NCBI GenBank assembly: GCA_021234155.1
Contig: JAJEKV010000177.1
Coordinates: forward strand, 434,001-498,000
Direction of reading: 5' to 3'
DNA from: Isoetes taiwanensis
Taxonomy: Eukaryota > Streptophyta > Lycopodiopsida > Isoetales > Isoetaceae
DNA: 64,000 nucleotides
Positions within the stretch are counted from its first letter, which is position 1. Each line of letters opens with the position of its first letter. Shown here piece by piece: positions 21,321-35,800 of this stretch. Made by a program: the position numbers and the translations under genes. The notes under the pieces are model-generated. The model did no database searches. It was given only the letters and a program-made list of their open reading frames with translations, and was not told the origin of the DNA.

Positions 21321-24300
21321 CATTCACAAGACCCCCAAAAAATAATTGTTATTAGTTTTTCATAGCAGTTTTTCTATAAAACCACGATAATAAACTAATA
21401 TAAGTTTGTGGGTTAATATGTTGATTAACCATGAAGACTTATGTAGTATGGTTCTTACTTGTGATCTATTGTTCTAGTTTTTTGCCATAGTTTCAAGATT
21501 ATGGTATTTTATGATAGTTAATTTGCGTGATTTAGTACTACGGTTTTAATAGTGCTTTGTTGCTACGTTCTATGTATATGAACAATAAACTAGTAACGAT
21601 TTATTTTTATACTTCATGCAACTTAAAGCAGTTGCCTTATGAAGTTATTGACATCTATTTATATGAACCATTGTTGTTCTATACAATAAAATATCTCAAT
21701 ATTTTATCAAAAGACATAAGCTAACTGCTAATGGTTTTTTCATCAAGATAGTAAATATTTGCACCTTCTAACCTATTCAATATTAGAAAGAACAAGTAGT
21801 GCTTGAGACAAAGCAATTAGTATTGGTTTAATAAAAGTATTCGCACATGTTCAACTTGGAAACCATTGTTATTTTAAGCTTGATAGTGGTTTTAATAAAA
21901 ATTAAATCGAATCCTCGTATACAAATGGCTAAATATACAATAATATGATATTGCATTAGAAGCAAATTCAAGCGCCCAAGGATTTGAACCCTGGCATTTC
22001 CAATGGCTATAAATGAGAACTCTAAACTTTCTGAAAAGGTTCATTCTTATACAAAACAATCAAAGACCAAAAATTAATTTGCATAGTCACTAATCATTGA
22101 CAATTGATAGCACAACACGAGATTCTAATAGAACACAAGGACGTTTGATTGATGCTTGATCCGTTTGATACTTGGAACAGAAACCATTCAAAAAAAACAT
22201 CCCAAAGTTTCCTGGAATATATGATGGTAATACGTAGACCGCTATGCACTAAAATAAGATTAATGAAACTATTTCATCATCACATCAATTAGACCTGATA
22301 TAATAACAATTAAAAGGCTTTTTAGTGGAATTATAAGGCAACCACAAACCCATAAGCGAAGCCCCAGAAGCCCCAAAACATAGCATGCTTCCACAGAGAA
22401 CTAACCACAGACATGAATATACTGCAAACATTGCAATTCAGAATTCTAACCTGGGTAGAAGCTATCTCGTCATTTTAATGGTTGACACCTGCTTTTGCTT
22501 CTGTATTTCTGCCATTGCCAATGCCTGCAGTTATGATCTTGAGCAAAATCTACCTGCAATAGTAGTTTTCCTTACGTTTATTGTTTGCACTAAACACTTG
22601 TAGTTCCTTTTTCGAGTCCATACTGATATTGTAGCCGCTGCCATGACGTGTAAAGATCTGCCATCCACAATATCTACAAGTAAGAAACACATTACATGCA
22701 GAGACACTTTAGAGAAAGAATGGAATAATACAAAATTTGTCTCAATAATGCAACTAATGTTTCTTTCTCATCTTTGCTAGCCAGCCAAACAAGAATAAAA
22801 GCAAATAGTTTCGTGTTCATACCTCTGCACTTGCAGTTCAGTATGCACATGATGCTCTATTTTGTTTAATTTCTAAAAATTGCTTACTAGAGTGCTCCTT
22901 CTCCTGGCAACCACCAGTTTATATAATCCAATAGCAAAAGACAAGACCAGGAGCAGAATGCAAACATGCATCATGTTGTGCCACTTTACTAACAAGATCA
23001 TAAAGCAAACAATTAAAGCTTAATCTGTCAAGATTTGAAGAAGCAGAAGAAGAGATCACATACAAATAAGAAAGCAACATCTTAATCTCAAGCTTCGAAA
23101 CTGATTAACAGAGCTTTCAAATACCTAGCTTTCATGTCATTTGCCTTATACGAAACTACTTTATGACACAAATCTTCCAATCCAGCATGCTCACAAGATT
23201 CGAGTGAAGATTGAGCGATAGGCGACTGTGCACAGGGAAGAAAAGAAATGAAAACAATGCAACACTCGATACCTGACAAATAGCAGGTCGCTGCTGCTTG
23301 AGATAGAAAAAAATAAAGCAAATACAGGAAGCGAGGCTTACCATGATGAAGTTTTTTACTCCACCACTCGACTGCCAAGAAGCACTTGGGAAACATCTAT
23401 AAAACCAAAATCAAGAGCAAATAACCAAGGAGTTCGCTTAAAATCACCCAAAGCTGGAGAATCACTCGGACAGAATGCAGGATTAAAACAAAGCAAATGA
23501 TAAGTCCCCAGGATTACAAGTTAGCAAGCTTCATTTATGAATTGGCCTTGCAAAATGAAGGAAAAATTCTGCAACTTACCAACAAATTGACGGAGAGCAT
23601 GCCGGACTCAGGCGGCGTACAAAAATGAGAAACTGCTCCCGCTTTGCCGTATTAGGGTTTTAGCCCAAACTACATCCACCCTAATATAAAATATAGGCCT
23701 ATATCAGTTTGTGAACATTTCCACATTTCACGAAACCAAATGATAGCATATCATACTCGAGATTATTTGTAAAAATGCCCTTACATTTTGTTGAAAATTG
23801 CAAAATGTCTTTTTTTTTTTGAAAATTCTGAAAATGCCATTGTTTCGAGACAAGAACCAGAACTTTCATGTACTAAATAAGATCGACCATTCACAAGTTG
23901 AAAAACTGTTCTTGCACTCAGGTTTTGTCGCATGATTGCAAATGCAGAAAATTGACATCTATTGAAATGCCAAGAATTGAGATGAAATGGGGCTCTTCAT
24001 TCACTATTTTGGGCACATGAATTTTGCTCAAACTGCCGGATTGAATTGACTGGCACTTGAATTTCATCACTCAGTGCAAAAGACTGCACTTCTTTATTTC
24101 AAACAATATACAAGTATATTATTGTTGGATTTCTTTCAAACCTGTGTAAACTTTCACTTCTATAGTATATCTGGCTTTTCATGTGTATGTATTTGAATTT
24201 ATATTATAAGATTTAGATGCATTGCTTGTCAGTTTTCACTGCATACTCGCTTTGGTGTTGCGAAGATAGAAAGAACCGATGAATGTTCTTTCTTTTCAGA

Positions 24301-27300
24301 ACCGATGAATTTCAACACATCTGAAGAAATGGTGATCTGCAATGCCCGTTTTGCATATTTTTTTGAGCATGATGCCTTTCACGGATATAAAACCCAGCTC
24401 TTGGAATTTGGAACTTCGCTATACATCAGTTGGGCCAGTTGAGTTTAGGTGCTAGATGATTCTGTGGCAATAGCCTCCAATTTGATGTTGGGGGTACATA
24501 AATTTACTTCGTTATGTTTTATTGTCCCAAAACAGGGGTATTATTACAAATTTCATAAATATAGGAGCATTTCCATAGTTTCCAATCAATACAAGGGCAT
24601 TTTTACAATTTTTCCTATTTTCTGTGGCTAGAGAGGTGATAAAAGTCATACGCTAATGAGAAACACACAGCGGAGCACTAGGATTCTTGATGAACAAGAT
24701 AAAACTTGGAAAGATGGCAATCTCACCTATTAATGAAGGGGGAGTGAAATGAGAGTTATATTCAAAATCTAGTTGTATGCTATTAGGACATGCCCCTCCA
24801 CCTTCATGCACCCCATTTTGCAATTGAAAAAAGAAAAGCACGATGCAAGCTGCATTTGTGAGCATGATGCAAGCAAAGGCAGAGATGATGAACACCCTTC
24901 CCTATTGCCACTCCAAACCAATTCAATTCAATTTCTATTGCCACTCCAAGCCAAGAATTAAAATATGGGGTCATAAAACAACTTTCATGCAAAATATAGT
25001 TATAGATCAAGCATGCCAAGTTCAAGATTTATTGCATATTGGACATGTATCTTTAGAGAAGTGAATTCAATTGACTTCTGTCGTTCACAAAGACCAAAAG
25101 GTCTATAGGGAGATCTCATATGTTGATATTGCCTCATTTGCATATCTCCCCCTTAGGTACACTAATCCAATATGTTACAAAATAAGGCAGTACCAAATGA
25201 TGTAATCTAGAGGAGGTCAATATTTGTTTTGCCATACTTCATGTATATTGTGTAAGTTATAGCACTACTCCTTCTATCAAATCGTAAGCCTTTCTAACGA
25301 CCCATAAAATGTGATGTCATTATAGTTGTAAGTGTGTACAATAGTAAATGGTTTAAGTATAGAAGCAAATCATTGTTGGACATATCTTGTTTATTGGACA
25401 AATCACAGTATGTAAATGGAAACATTGTTCAAATCATATGAGTAGCACCAATGGATGATTTTCTTGTCATAAAAATCAGTTTGAGTTGTAGATTCCATAG
25501 AAAAAACACATAGCCTTTCTAAAGAGGCAAATAAACTATAAGATCCAAGTTAAATTGAGGAAAATAATAATACATTCTTGTGTTGTTTATACTATGTGCT
25601 TCCTTTGCCTATGTTTCGTACTAGAGCTTTTTTGCAAATGACACTTTGCCAATGATGGTTTTCGTAAATGTTCATTAGGAGACCAATAAAAAAGTCAATC
25701 TTTTGAATCTTCAACTAGGAGCAAGAGCAACTTTTTCTAATATAGATATATGCAACTTGCCAAAACAACTAAAAGAGGTAAATTATGAGTGAAAATATTT
25801 GTGCAATTCTTCTAGATACTATACATTCCTTCAAAGACATCCTCTAGATGGATATATGCTTTTAAAGCCTGCTGGAAGTAGAATCACAAAGATTGGCTAT
25901 TGAAATAGAATGTTTGTGTACATGTGTATCTACTAGTGAATAGCAATGCACATATCACTAGTTGGAAGCAATATTTAGATGTTTGCTTTTTAGGTAAGAC
26001 TTCGAAGCCAATGCCATAGAAACGGTTAAGATGGAACATTACAAAGAGAAGACTAATCCTATATTGTATGTGGAAACCAACTTAGAATTGAAATGGAAAT
26101 CGATTGATGGGCTAACAAACCATGTGAAAACAATAAGTGCATGTTGCCAAATGATAAACTTGAAGACGAACGCTATATTCGTCAAATTTGTCCAACAATT
26201 ATAACTAACGGAGCAAAGTATACTAGTTTATTTACATCTAACCAATCATTGCATGTATCTCTATCGACATATACGGTGATGGTAATAGCATATTATATCA
26301 TGGAGGTTTTTGACCAAAGTGCTAATTGGGTCGATGTTCAACATATTGACATGTAGTATTCTTGAGTAAGTTCGTTATAATGTAACTTTTGCCCTTGAGA
26401 ACCCTTTCTAGGAAGAGTGGAGATAATCCTACACAATAATGAGCTTATCGGTTCCAGGGGGATTTGAGACTATTCTTGAGACCACAGACCATACCCCTAA
26501 TAGAATTGAATGGATTATTATTAAAAAAAAAGGGGATAATAGAAAAGGTAAGCACGTTAACTTGCTGGTTGCATTGATGCACAATAATAGGGGGTTCCAG
26601 GAGGATTTGATATGGATGCAATTGTCACTATTCTAAAATAAAATTGAATAGAAAACTTAAGTGTGTTAGCTTGCTGGTTGTACTGGTTAAAACATTTTTA
26701 TTTAGATATTGATTTATTTTGGTAGCGGTTCGAAAAAACCTTAGCCGAACTTGTATTATACATTACAACATCATAGGCGCCCCCGTTTATAAATGACTAT
26801 AATCGCAATGAAAAGCTCCCAAAGACCCTAACATACAATTTGAGTCATAGGATAGACGGATCCAATGATCAAGGTAGTTCAGGGCGCATCTCGTATAGAA
26901 TATATGAATATATCAAAAAGTATTTCTTCATGGTCCTTGATCGAATGTTATAAAAAATATGCAAATGTTCTTCAAACACCATCTGAAGTTTTGGATGGGC
27001 ATATGTAAGCTAATGAAAGACAAATAGCATTTCCCTTGAAAAGTTTTAAAGCTTTGAAAGATAAACTTTTTACAAATGGCATTTCATGACCTTAAGATTC
27101 CAAAGGAGCAGGAATAAATCATTTCACTTCAATGTTGGTCATAATAAAATTAGCCTCCAAACCACGTCAATTTTAGGATGGTTTTCAAACCATCTGTAAT
27201 AAACCATCATTCTGTGCACAAAACTATCTCATAAACCACATAAGCTTTCATAAACCATTATTGATAATTGTATCATAAACTACTATCACTTTTGACAAAC

Positions 27301-27385
27301 CACTATGGACGGTGGTTCTTTTCTATCAAATAAATTCATGCACAAAAAACCACATACATTATGGTTTTTGGATGATCTAGTATTG
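21321..27385. mobile_element. Possible decayed CACTA-like element
   Basis: The ends can be aligned as weak inverted repeats: CATTCACAAGACCCCCAAAA at 21321, against the reverse complement of 27345-27385 (CAATACTAGATCATCCAAAA). Inside the left 250 bp are several TATGGTT/ACGGTTTT words, and inside the right 230 bp several AAACCAC/ATAAACCAT words in inverse orientation, as in CACTA subterminal repeats. No transposase is recognised and no clear 3-bp target duplication is seen. The interior holds a candidate promoter with exon-like sequence (23.1-23.7 kb), and otherwise AT-rich DNA with no supported gene. This is inference from weak ends. Confidence 0.3.
23088..23660 (-). other. Candidate gene 5' region with telobox (minus strand)
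   Basis: Minus strand: AAACCCTAAT (telobox-like) near 23655, a GC-richer leader, ATG at 23600, and a GTAAGT donor at about 23579. A further exon-like stretch begins at ATG 23396 (MFPKCFLAVEWWSKKLHH) with a GTAAGC donor near 23341, and another at about 23224-23088 reads SPIAQSSLESCEHAGLEDLC and ends in a stop. Exon phases do not join cleanly, so it may be a decayed or captured gene. The product is not recognised. Confidence 0.3.
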
Positions 27386-27755
27386 GTTAAATATAGCCTT
27401 GTGATTGGGAACGAGAACTTCTCGTAATTATATGATGGGAGCATAGTATAGGTTCAGAAGGGTCACCAAAGATGCATATGAACTCCTCGTGATAGTGCAT
27501 AGGTGATGAATCACATTCTTTGGTTCACAAAACCATCTCTTCTTTTCAACGTATATATCAAGCTAGTTACAAAGTAGAAAGTAAGCACGTACTCTATAGC
27601 GATTGATAAGCTAGTGGAGCATGGGGTAGATCCTTTATGGGAACATTATCTTTTATATCATATACACTCGTGGCTTTCTGCCAAGCAAGAAAATAAACGT
27701 AGACAAGATTACATAGTCAGCATTTAGCAAGCTTTGGACCAAATATTTTCGTGAG

Positions 27756-28308
27756 GTGAAAGGATCAGCGATCCATAAATACATGAGAATTCACACGATG
27801 GAGCAGATGTCATGTTGGTCAATATATTGGATGTGGAGATGCTTGTCTGAAATGGAAGCAGAGAATTTTCAATGCATTTCACGACAATATGGATTAGCAG
27901 AAGGCCTGTTTGCCTCAATTTATGGCTATATCAAAGTCTGTTGCAAGATCCTTTTGAGACTCCGTCTTGCTCATTCTATCTTCAATGGTCCTCGTACTTG
28001 TGTCTCTCTTCTAGCTGATGCATCGCTTCCAAAATTTGTTGTTATCAAAAGTGGTCCATTGTTCTTCAAATATGGCTTGTCATTGCTTAATGGACCTGAG
28101 CTTGCAGACATGTTTCCTAATGCTATGGCCTTCTCTAGTTTTCATGTTAGAAGGATGCCTTCCTCTGCTCTTGCAACATCTTTAGCCCCCGGGCAGATGC
28201 CTCCATCACCCTCTGCTTCCTCTCTAGTCTTGATAGCTTCTGATTCTAGTCATCCCGCCCATGCTCCTGTTTCCATTCCCACTCCTTTATCTCCCTCTCT
28301 TCCTTCTT
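27756..28308 (+). mobile_element. LINE (plus strand) ORF1, 5' part, interrupted
   Basis: Coding stretch CVSLLADASLPKFVVIKSGP, followed by a serine- and proline-rich region ending PTPLSPSLPSFF. The frame is stopped by insertion of the minus-strand LINE at 28309. It resumes after the 13-bp target copy at 36408 (KSLPSSSESLATLSDERHER), so 27756-28308 and 36408-36935 are one element. The region upstream of about 27950 is in mixed frames. No RNA-binding motif can be named with confidence; a degraded knuckle may lie at 27930-27995. Confidence 0.6.
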
Positions 28309-29214
28309 TTTTTTTTGAGAGAATGGGGTTTTTTTCATTAATTATAGAAAAAGGTACATTGTTGTGAGTGAGTCATGTAGTTGACTACTCAACATTAAGC
28401 TTAAAAACAAAGTAAACAAAATAGACATCAGTGGATGCCATGCTGTAAAAGCAACAAAGGTGATTGAAATTAAGAAGTCCTTGTCTTCCATGTGGAAGGT
28501 ATTAAACCTGCACTGCTGCTACTGAATTGAATCACTGGAAACCAGAAATGAGTAAACTGCTGTTTTGAGATTCAGAATGGGATTGGATGTAAGGAATGGA
28601 ATTCAGGAATTCAGGAATTGGGATTTGATGGGATATTGGATAGAAAATGATAAGAGTGAAGGTAGTCAAATTTTGGCTGGAAATCTGGTTGCAAAATGAG
28701 AGTTCTACCATTTCCCCAATTTAGCTCTTGAATAAGTCCATGCGGATTGGTTGTAGACATGAGGATGATGAGTGTACCATAAGCATCCGCCAAACATCTA
28801 TGATGGTAATAGTGTCTTTGTAAATATTGGAATTGTTCGTCTGTCATGTTTACGCTATTAATTTCCATGAACCACCATAGTTGCACCATTAAGTATGTGC
28901 CTCTGCGCAATTCTATTGCCCAATCAATTTTCGTGATCCGGGATGTCGAATGTCGATGTTTGTGATGCCTCCGACTAGGCCCCGTCCATAATCCATCATC
29001 CGTAATCAATATCGTGAACTAACCTCTGCCCTGGGAAAAGTGTATGCTCAGCTGGCTCAACAGATGTGTTAAAATCTCTGCTAAGACTCATCATGTAATC
29101 TAGCAAGGGAACAATCATTGTCAGTAAATGCAGCATTGCAATTTAATTTAAACAATTGATAGAACCCTATGAAATGACCAATGCTATGCCACTTGTTATC
29201 CACGTAATCTCTAT

Positions 29215-32200
29215 CTACATGCATCCGACTAGTTGCAACCATTTCAATGTCATATATAACCCGCCTTTTTTATCCAAAGGAATAGATATTCTTTTTCTCC
29301 CATAATGACATCTATTTCTATGTTTCCATACATTCCATAAAGCAATGAAGCATAAAGAGTTTGTGAAAGCATCATCATTCATCATGAAATCCAACAGAGT
29401 AGCAGGACATATAATGTTGAAAGTATCTTCAAACCAAAGCCAGAAGGAGGTGAGCTTAACACAACCGAAGATGTGCTCAAAATTTTCCACATACCCACAT
29501 CCCAGAGGGCAATTTGAATCAATAGAATGAGTAAGATTATTGGAGTGCCTAGAGAGCATTTCCAAGTTGGATAAACTCTTATTTGCAATAAGCCAGACAA
29601 AGTATGAGATCTTTGGTGGCAGATAGGAATGCCAGATGTTTGTGAAGAGTCTGGTTTCAGTTTCATCTGAGATAGCCCAATACAGTTTAGCCTTTGAAGG
29701 CACATTTGGTTTGTTTAAATATCTCAGAGACTTTCCGACACTATAGCTTGGTTTGTCATGTAGGGTCCAATCAGTAATAATGGGATTAGCCATAAGATTG
29801 ATTGTGTGAACCTTGTGCATAATATATCTAAAAAGAGTTCTATCAGAGGAACTTCCCCTGATTTTGTGCTTCAAGTTAGTCCAGGTAATCCATCTGCCCT
29901 GATCCCATAGATCACCAAGGGTGAGAATATTATTATCTTTCCATTTCTTGTATATCCGTTTATGCTTGATGGCCAGAGGAGTAGAATGGTCTCTATAGAA
30001 ATTGGGATTCCAAAAAATATTAGTGTTGATGTGACTGTTTTCCAGGTTGGAATGATGGAAAGTCTGATGAACCTTGTTCCAGGCAATAATCATGTTTCTC
30101 ATGAGAGGAGAAATACTGGGGGCTGGTTGAAGAGTAGTGAAAGCTGAATGTGGGAGATTGTGAGAGATGGATGCATGATGCTTTGGATGGCTAATAGAAA
30201 GCCAGTATTTGATAAAGATTGAGGCAGGATTACTATTTGAGAATAAAGACTTCCAGATGTACTTACCTGCCAAGGCATAGCTTTGCAAGGCAATATTCTT
30301 ACATCCCAAACCACCTTGAATTTTACTTCTGGTAATTGAGGACCAATTAACCATATGATGCTTTCCCCATATGAAATTTCTCACTATTCTCTCAATCTGC
30401 AGATAAATGCATTTGGGAGCTAGGAGTGCAGAAGAGAAATAAATGTGGGAGGTCAAAAAATGACAGAGTTTGCAATTAGAGTTCTTCTTGCCAAAGAGAG
30501 ACAGTTGCCATAATTCCCAAGTTTCTTTCTAATCTTCTCTACAATGGGATTCCAAAGACATTTGAGACTAGGATTGAGAGATAGAGGCATGCCTAGAAGA
30601 TTAGTTGTCTCAGTGTCAGTCATACATTTTATGCCAGCAATGCTATCTGTGTTGAAGTCCCCAATGATGGTACATTTATTTCTATTCAGGTGAATACCAG
30701 AGGCAGAACCAAAGTTATGAATAGTCTGCAAGAAAATGTGAATAATTTTCAAGTCATTCTTGAGGAAACTGAAAGAGTCATCAGCATATTGAAGGATTGA
30801 GAGATTCGTGATGTTGTCAGGAAGGTTTAGACCAACAATTGTCCCAGTTGATTGGAGATGAGTGATAACTCTAGTTAACATTTCAGCAACAGCTAGAAAT
30901 AAATATGGTGCTAAGGGGCACCCTTGTCTAACTCCTCTAGCAAGGGGGAAGAATTGTCCTGGGGATCCATTAACAAGCACAGTAGATTGAGATCTGGAGT
31001 TAAGCCCCAGGATCAACTGGATAATCTTGTGGCTGAAGCCAAGTTTCTCTAGAGAGAATTTTAGAAAGTCCCATCTAACTGTGTCAAAGGCCTTTGAAAA
31101 ATCAAGCTTTAAGAGAATGCAGTCTTGATTAGTCAACTTGTTCCAATGCAAACCCTCCATGGCAAAGAATGTAGTTATCTAGGATGAATCTATTTGGGAG
31201 AAATGCATTGATTGGAGCTAATGACTTCAAGGTGAGTTTTGACCCCTTTTGCAATTATCTTAGCACAAACTTTATAAGTAGAATTTGTTAGGAGATTGGC
31301 CTCCAATCGAGAAAGTTTGAGGATTGTCAACCTTTGGAATTAAAGTGATAAGTCCAAAGAGAAAGAGCAGGTGTAGATGGTTTGAATTCCAAAGTAGCCT
31401 TTAATCATAAGCGTGAAATCTTCTTTAATTATGTCCCGCATTTAAGATAAAATTCGGGTGGAAGGCCATCCGGGCCGGGACTTTTCCCTTTGGCAAGACT
31501 TTTAAGAGTAGCAAAGATTTCCTCGAGGGGGGATAACTTCCACAGTGTTAGACATCACAATCTCACCGTGTGAAGGCCATTATTAATAATCATATCCTAA
31601 AATGACTTGGCTTCCTCAACTTGAGTGGGGGTATCAATTGGTTGGGAGAAGATTGCAGCATACTTGGAGCAAAAGTAGTTAGAAATCTCTTTCTGGTCAT
31701 CAAGAGTAACCTCATTATCATCCTTAATGGTAGAAAGTTGGCTTTTTAGAAGCCTTGATTTGGCCACCCTGTAAAAAAATTTTGAGTTCCCATGATCCAT
31801 TTTGGAAAAATATTTAAGCTTACATCTGATTGAGGAGCTTTTGGCTTCATATTCTTCAATGGTTTTGATGGCCATTTCTAGATTACCTTCTTGCCAATGG
31901 AGCTCAATATTAAGGGGATCAACCTGAAGTTTCATTCTAACCTCTTTCATATCTTGAAGGTAAGCTCTTTTCTCAGCAAGCTTATTGTCATGAAGGTGTT
32001 TGGACCAGTTCTTGATCCAGGATTTGGATTCTTTGATATTAGAATAGAATGACCTCATTGAGCTTGTAGATCTAACTCTGGGAAGGGAATTATAAAAAGC
32101 TTTGAAATCTTCACAGAATGCAGCAGAGTCCAGGAGGGAGCAATTTAGCTTGAAAGGTGTGTTACCATGCCTCTTTATGGAGAGTATATGCTTGGTGATT

Positions 32201-32898
32201 AGAAATTGAGGCTGGTGATCAGAGATTGAGGTACACTCATCACTGTGGACAAGGCAGTTATCCCAAAAGTCGTGCTGACTGTTATTAATGTAGAATCTGT
32301 CGAGTGCACAGTACACCCTATTATTCCCTTCTTGTTTGTTTGACCAAGTATATGCTGATGTTGAGGATGGAATATGCTGAAGGAAGTGCATATCAAGCAG
32401 TAAATCCCATTGAGATCTTTCATCAGTACACATGCTTAAATCCCTACCAATTTTCATATCCCAGGTTGGGGTGTTGTTGAAGTCACCTGCCATAATCCAT
32501 GTATCACAGTTTTGAGTTGAGAGCCAGTTATTTATAGAAGTCCATGTTGTAGTTCTGAGTCTAGAATCAGTTGAAGCATAAATATTGATGATCCCAAAAG
32601 AAATGTCCTTATTAGTGAGAACTACTGACTGCCAGGTCTTGCATGGGCTGTTATAAATCAAGTTTTGATTTAAGTGCTTCCAAATAATGCACAGTCCACC
32701 AGATGTGCCTGTGGCTTCAATCCATATAGAGGAAAACCCAGGGCCAATCCAATCAGCAAGGTTGGAGCACTCAAAGTTAGGCAGTCTCAATTCTTGCAGA
32801 AGGATAATGTCACTGTCATAGTTTCTAATCTGAGAAATAACTCTCCTCCTTTTTAGAGGGCCTTTTATTCCCCTGAGATTCCAGCTGAGAATCTTCAT
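29215..32898 (-). pseudogene. LINE ORF2: endonuclease, reverse transcriptase, zf-RVT (frameshifted)
   Basis: Starts MKILSWNLRGIKGPLKRRRV at 32898. Apurinic-type endonuclease motifs follow: LLQELRLP, the conserved WIMAGDFNNTPTWD and the ISDHQPQ histidine box. The RT segment begins near 31480 (GKSPGPDGLPPEFYL, in shifted frames) and continues with SKAFDTVRWDF, GVRQGCPLAPYLF and the catalytic YADD at about 30788-30777. The 413-codon ORF 30456-29215 carries the rest of the thumb and a zf-RVT-like region (FVWLIANKSLSNLEML, C-P-L-G-C-G-Y, H-I-F-G-C). RT and this tail are separated by an indel in a T-run at about 30458. No RNase H domain is seen. The protein would nick target DNA and reverse-transcribe the LINE RNA. 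Confidence 0.85.
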
Positions 32899-35800
32899 GA
32901 GGAGTGAAGGAGTAATGCAAAAAAGGAGAAGGCTAATGGGATCTGCTAGCCCTTTTGGTTTTTTGTCGAGTATTGGCTGCAGGCGTGTTTTGGATTTGGC
33001 CAAGAATGCTTTTTCCTTTATTCTTCCTATTTCTTTTGGAAGATTGATTTGTTGGCTGGTCAATAGTATGACTGTTCTGATGATCAAGCAGATAGATGTC
33101 TCCCTCCCATAGATTATCATTGTTTGGAAAATGAGTGTCAGGGGCATTTTCTTTGTCGAGTGAGGTTCAAAGAGAATTATCATCTCAGCTATGTTGTCAG
33201 AGTGAGAGCACTGCCAGAATTTAGATTTGCAGCATTCATGAACTACTTTCTCAGATAAAGATGAATCAGTGAAGTTTATGGGGGAACTTACATTATTATC
33301 CACATTATTATCCACATTAGAGCAGTTAAGTAACAAATTATCTGCAACTTTTAAAATGGAAAGATCTTGCCTGGTATTAGCTTGTGACTCTGAGGATCTC
33401 ATTTGTTGCAGGGAGGAGTTTGCATTGTTCCCATTTGTTGACTCTGCAAGGTGCTTATCACATGCTGTTACTGTTGCTATTGTGTGCTCAAGTTCTATAT
33501 GCAGCAAATTATGCTCCCAACTGTTCGAGATATTTCTAATCTGTTCATCCCTATCCTTTGTGTCCACTCGACAAACCGCTAAAAAACTGCTCGGCAAGTA
33601 CCTCGATGGTCGCCATTAATTCCTTCAATTGCTGAGCTATCATTGGGGAAATGGATGCACTATTAGCAGGGGGCAAGGGTAATTCAGTAGTTTCAGTGAG
33701 GTCAGCATGTAAGAGGGGGGAAGCAAGTATATTTTCAAAAGGTAGTGCAATGTTTTGGATGGGATGGGTGGTGATGGATGTATATGTAGGTGTGTTTTCA
33801 GGTGGAGAGTGATATGAGATCGGCTCAATGGGACCAATACAATTTTCATCCGCCTTTTATCATCATCGATCATCCGCATATCCGCAAGAATGGCATAGGA
33901 GTTTGATACTTTTAGTGTATCAATTGGATCATCATAATCTTGAGAGGGTTCAGTTTCATGAAGGTCTAAGATATTTTGGTGTTGTGGAACCTTGATCGAA
34001 CCTTGACCGAGCCGAAGAATCACAATTTGTTGATGATGTAACCTGGTTTGCCTTTTTCTTTGTCCTTTTGTTTGGGATGTGTACCTTTTTCAATAAGTAA
34101 TGAAACCCCACTCAATTCATGTGAGGATTTGCTTCTCCCAGAAAATGTCATATTGGAAGAATCTATTGTTCCAACTTGTGCATCAGCAAATCCTTTGGTT
34201 GGTAATGATTGTTGACCGGTAGATTGCCCGAATCTTTCATAATGTTCGATAGAGTCTTATGCAAATCAACTTTTGGAGGCAAAACAGAGATTTTACCTTT
34301 CCCTTTTAGCACATACCTGTTGTGCTCAATGTTTGCTTTATTTAGTTTAGCCATCTCAGTATTCTGTTTTGTTGCCAGAATAAGCTTATCTTGACAAACT
34401 GATGGTTGATCTTCCTTGATGAAGACCCCTTTGTTTAGCACCTTGATCTTCATTTGCTTGTCTGAAGATGATGTTGTTATAGTAGATATCTGAGAGCTGT
34501 TAATGTGATCAGTTTTTTTCTGTGTCAAAGTCCTGGCATCTCTGTGTTTTTGGATTCTTTTTGTACTGCCATTAACTTTGTTCCATCCATTTTGGTGCCA
34601 ATGAGTAGTATGATCTGGCTTATTCGTGTCCATTGCTGCATAATGAATGGATCCCAATCTGTTAGGGAATGTTAAGGTGGCTGCATGAGATGGCCCAGCA
34701 TCCCCATTCCCCTTCTCTGGAATTTCATATGTTTCTGCTTCCTTCTGTGGCAGTATGCACTGACTCCCTACTTTATGTCTCAGGTTACATGTCTGGCAAG
34801 GATTTGGTAATCCAATCCATCTAAGTTGAAGGATAGAGGTTTTCCCAAAGAAATCTATGAAGGATATGGTAGTGGGAATGGGTTTGGTGATATCAAGCTG
34901 GATGAAACATTTTGGAGGATAGTATGTGGAGTATTCAGTGGTTAAATAAGTACCAATGGAGCTAAAGATAGACTTGAAGCAGTCCTCATTCCAATATATG
35001 GGACTGAGCTCACTCATGGAGACAGAAGCTATTTGTAGCTTTTTGAATTCATTTAAAGGTAAGGTGGCATTCCATTTTAAAAAGGATATTTAGGAGGTTT
35101 CACAAGTTGTGAGGCCAAGCTTAAGCAAGTAATTTGCAGTCCTGGAGCAACCACATTCCACGAGAATGTATGGGTGATTTAGCCAGTAGATAGAGTTTAT
35201 GACAATGCCTTTGTGAAGCCTTAGGAGGTGGTCCCAAAGTTTTTCTATTTTTATACCAGTAGAATCAACTTTGGCAACGACAGCAAGCTGTGATAATGAA
35301 TCAATTTTTGAGGCAATCAATGGAGAGTTTAAGTGAATACCTCTGAAAAGCTCAATATTTGTAGGGGCTCTTGATTGTTGTATCTCAAAGTCCGCAGCCA
35401 ATTGCTCGTCTGAAATGATTGGTTGGGTTGGTCTTGGAAAGAGAGGAAGTGGTACTCCAGAAGGATCCAATCTTGGCAAAGTGAGAGTTCCCCTTGGATC
35501 CAAAGCAAGTGTATCCCAATTAGGAGCATATGGGCTGAAGTGATTCATGTCTTTTAACAAAGGATCCGGGTTAGCAAAATCACCAAATTTGATAAATTTT
35601 GATGGATCATGGTGGAGTGCACTTAACTGTGTGAGAAGAGAGTCCCTTTGGGCAGCCGGAAAGAGCATAAAACTATGAAGAAATGAGAGGGAATTTGAAT
35701 ATAGGGCTGACGGGTATTGCAAATCTTTTTTGTATTTTTGGGAAAAGTACGCCATTAATGCTGCAAAGTAAAGAAAAAAGGCAAACAGAGGCAAGAGCAG

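Noticed and set aside
21965-22035. tRNA gene on the minus strand (GGTTCAAATCC B-box-like)
   Set aside because: Only a T-arm-like stretch; no A box, acceptor stem or anticodon arm could be folded upstream.
23088-23660. Functional protein-coding gene
   Set aside because: Promoter-like and exon-like parts are present but exon phases conflict and no family is recognised, so it is reported only as a candidate.
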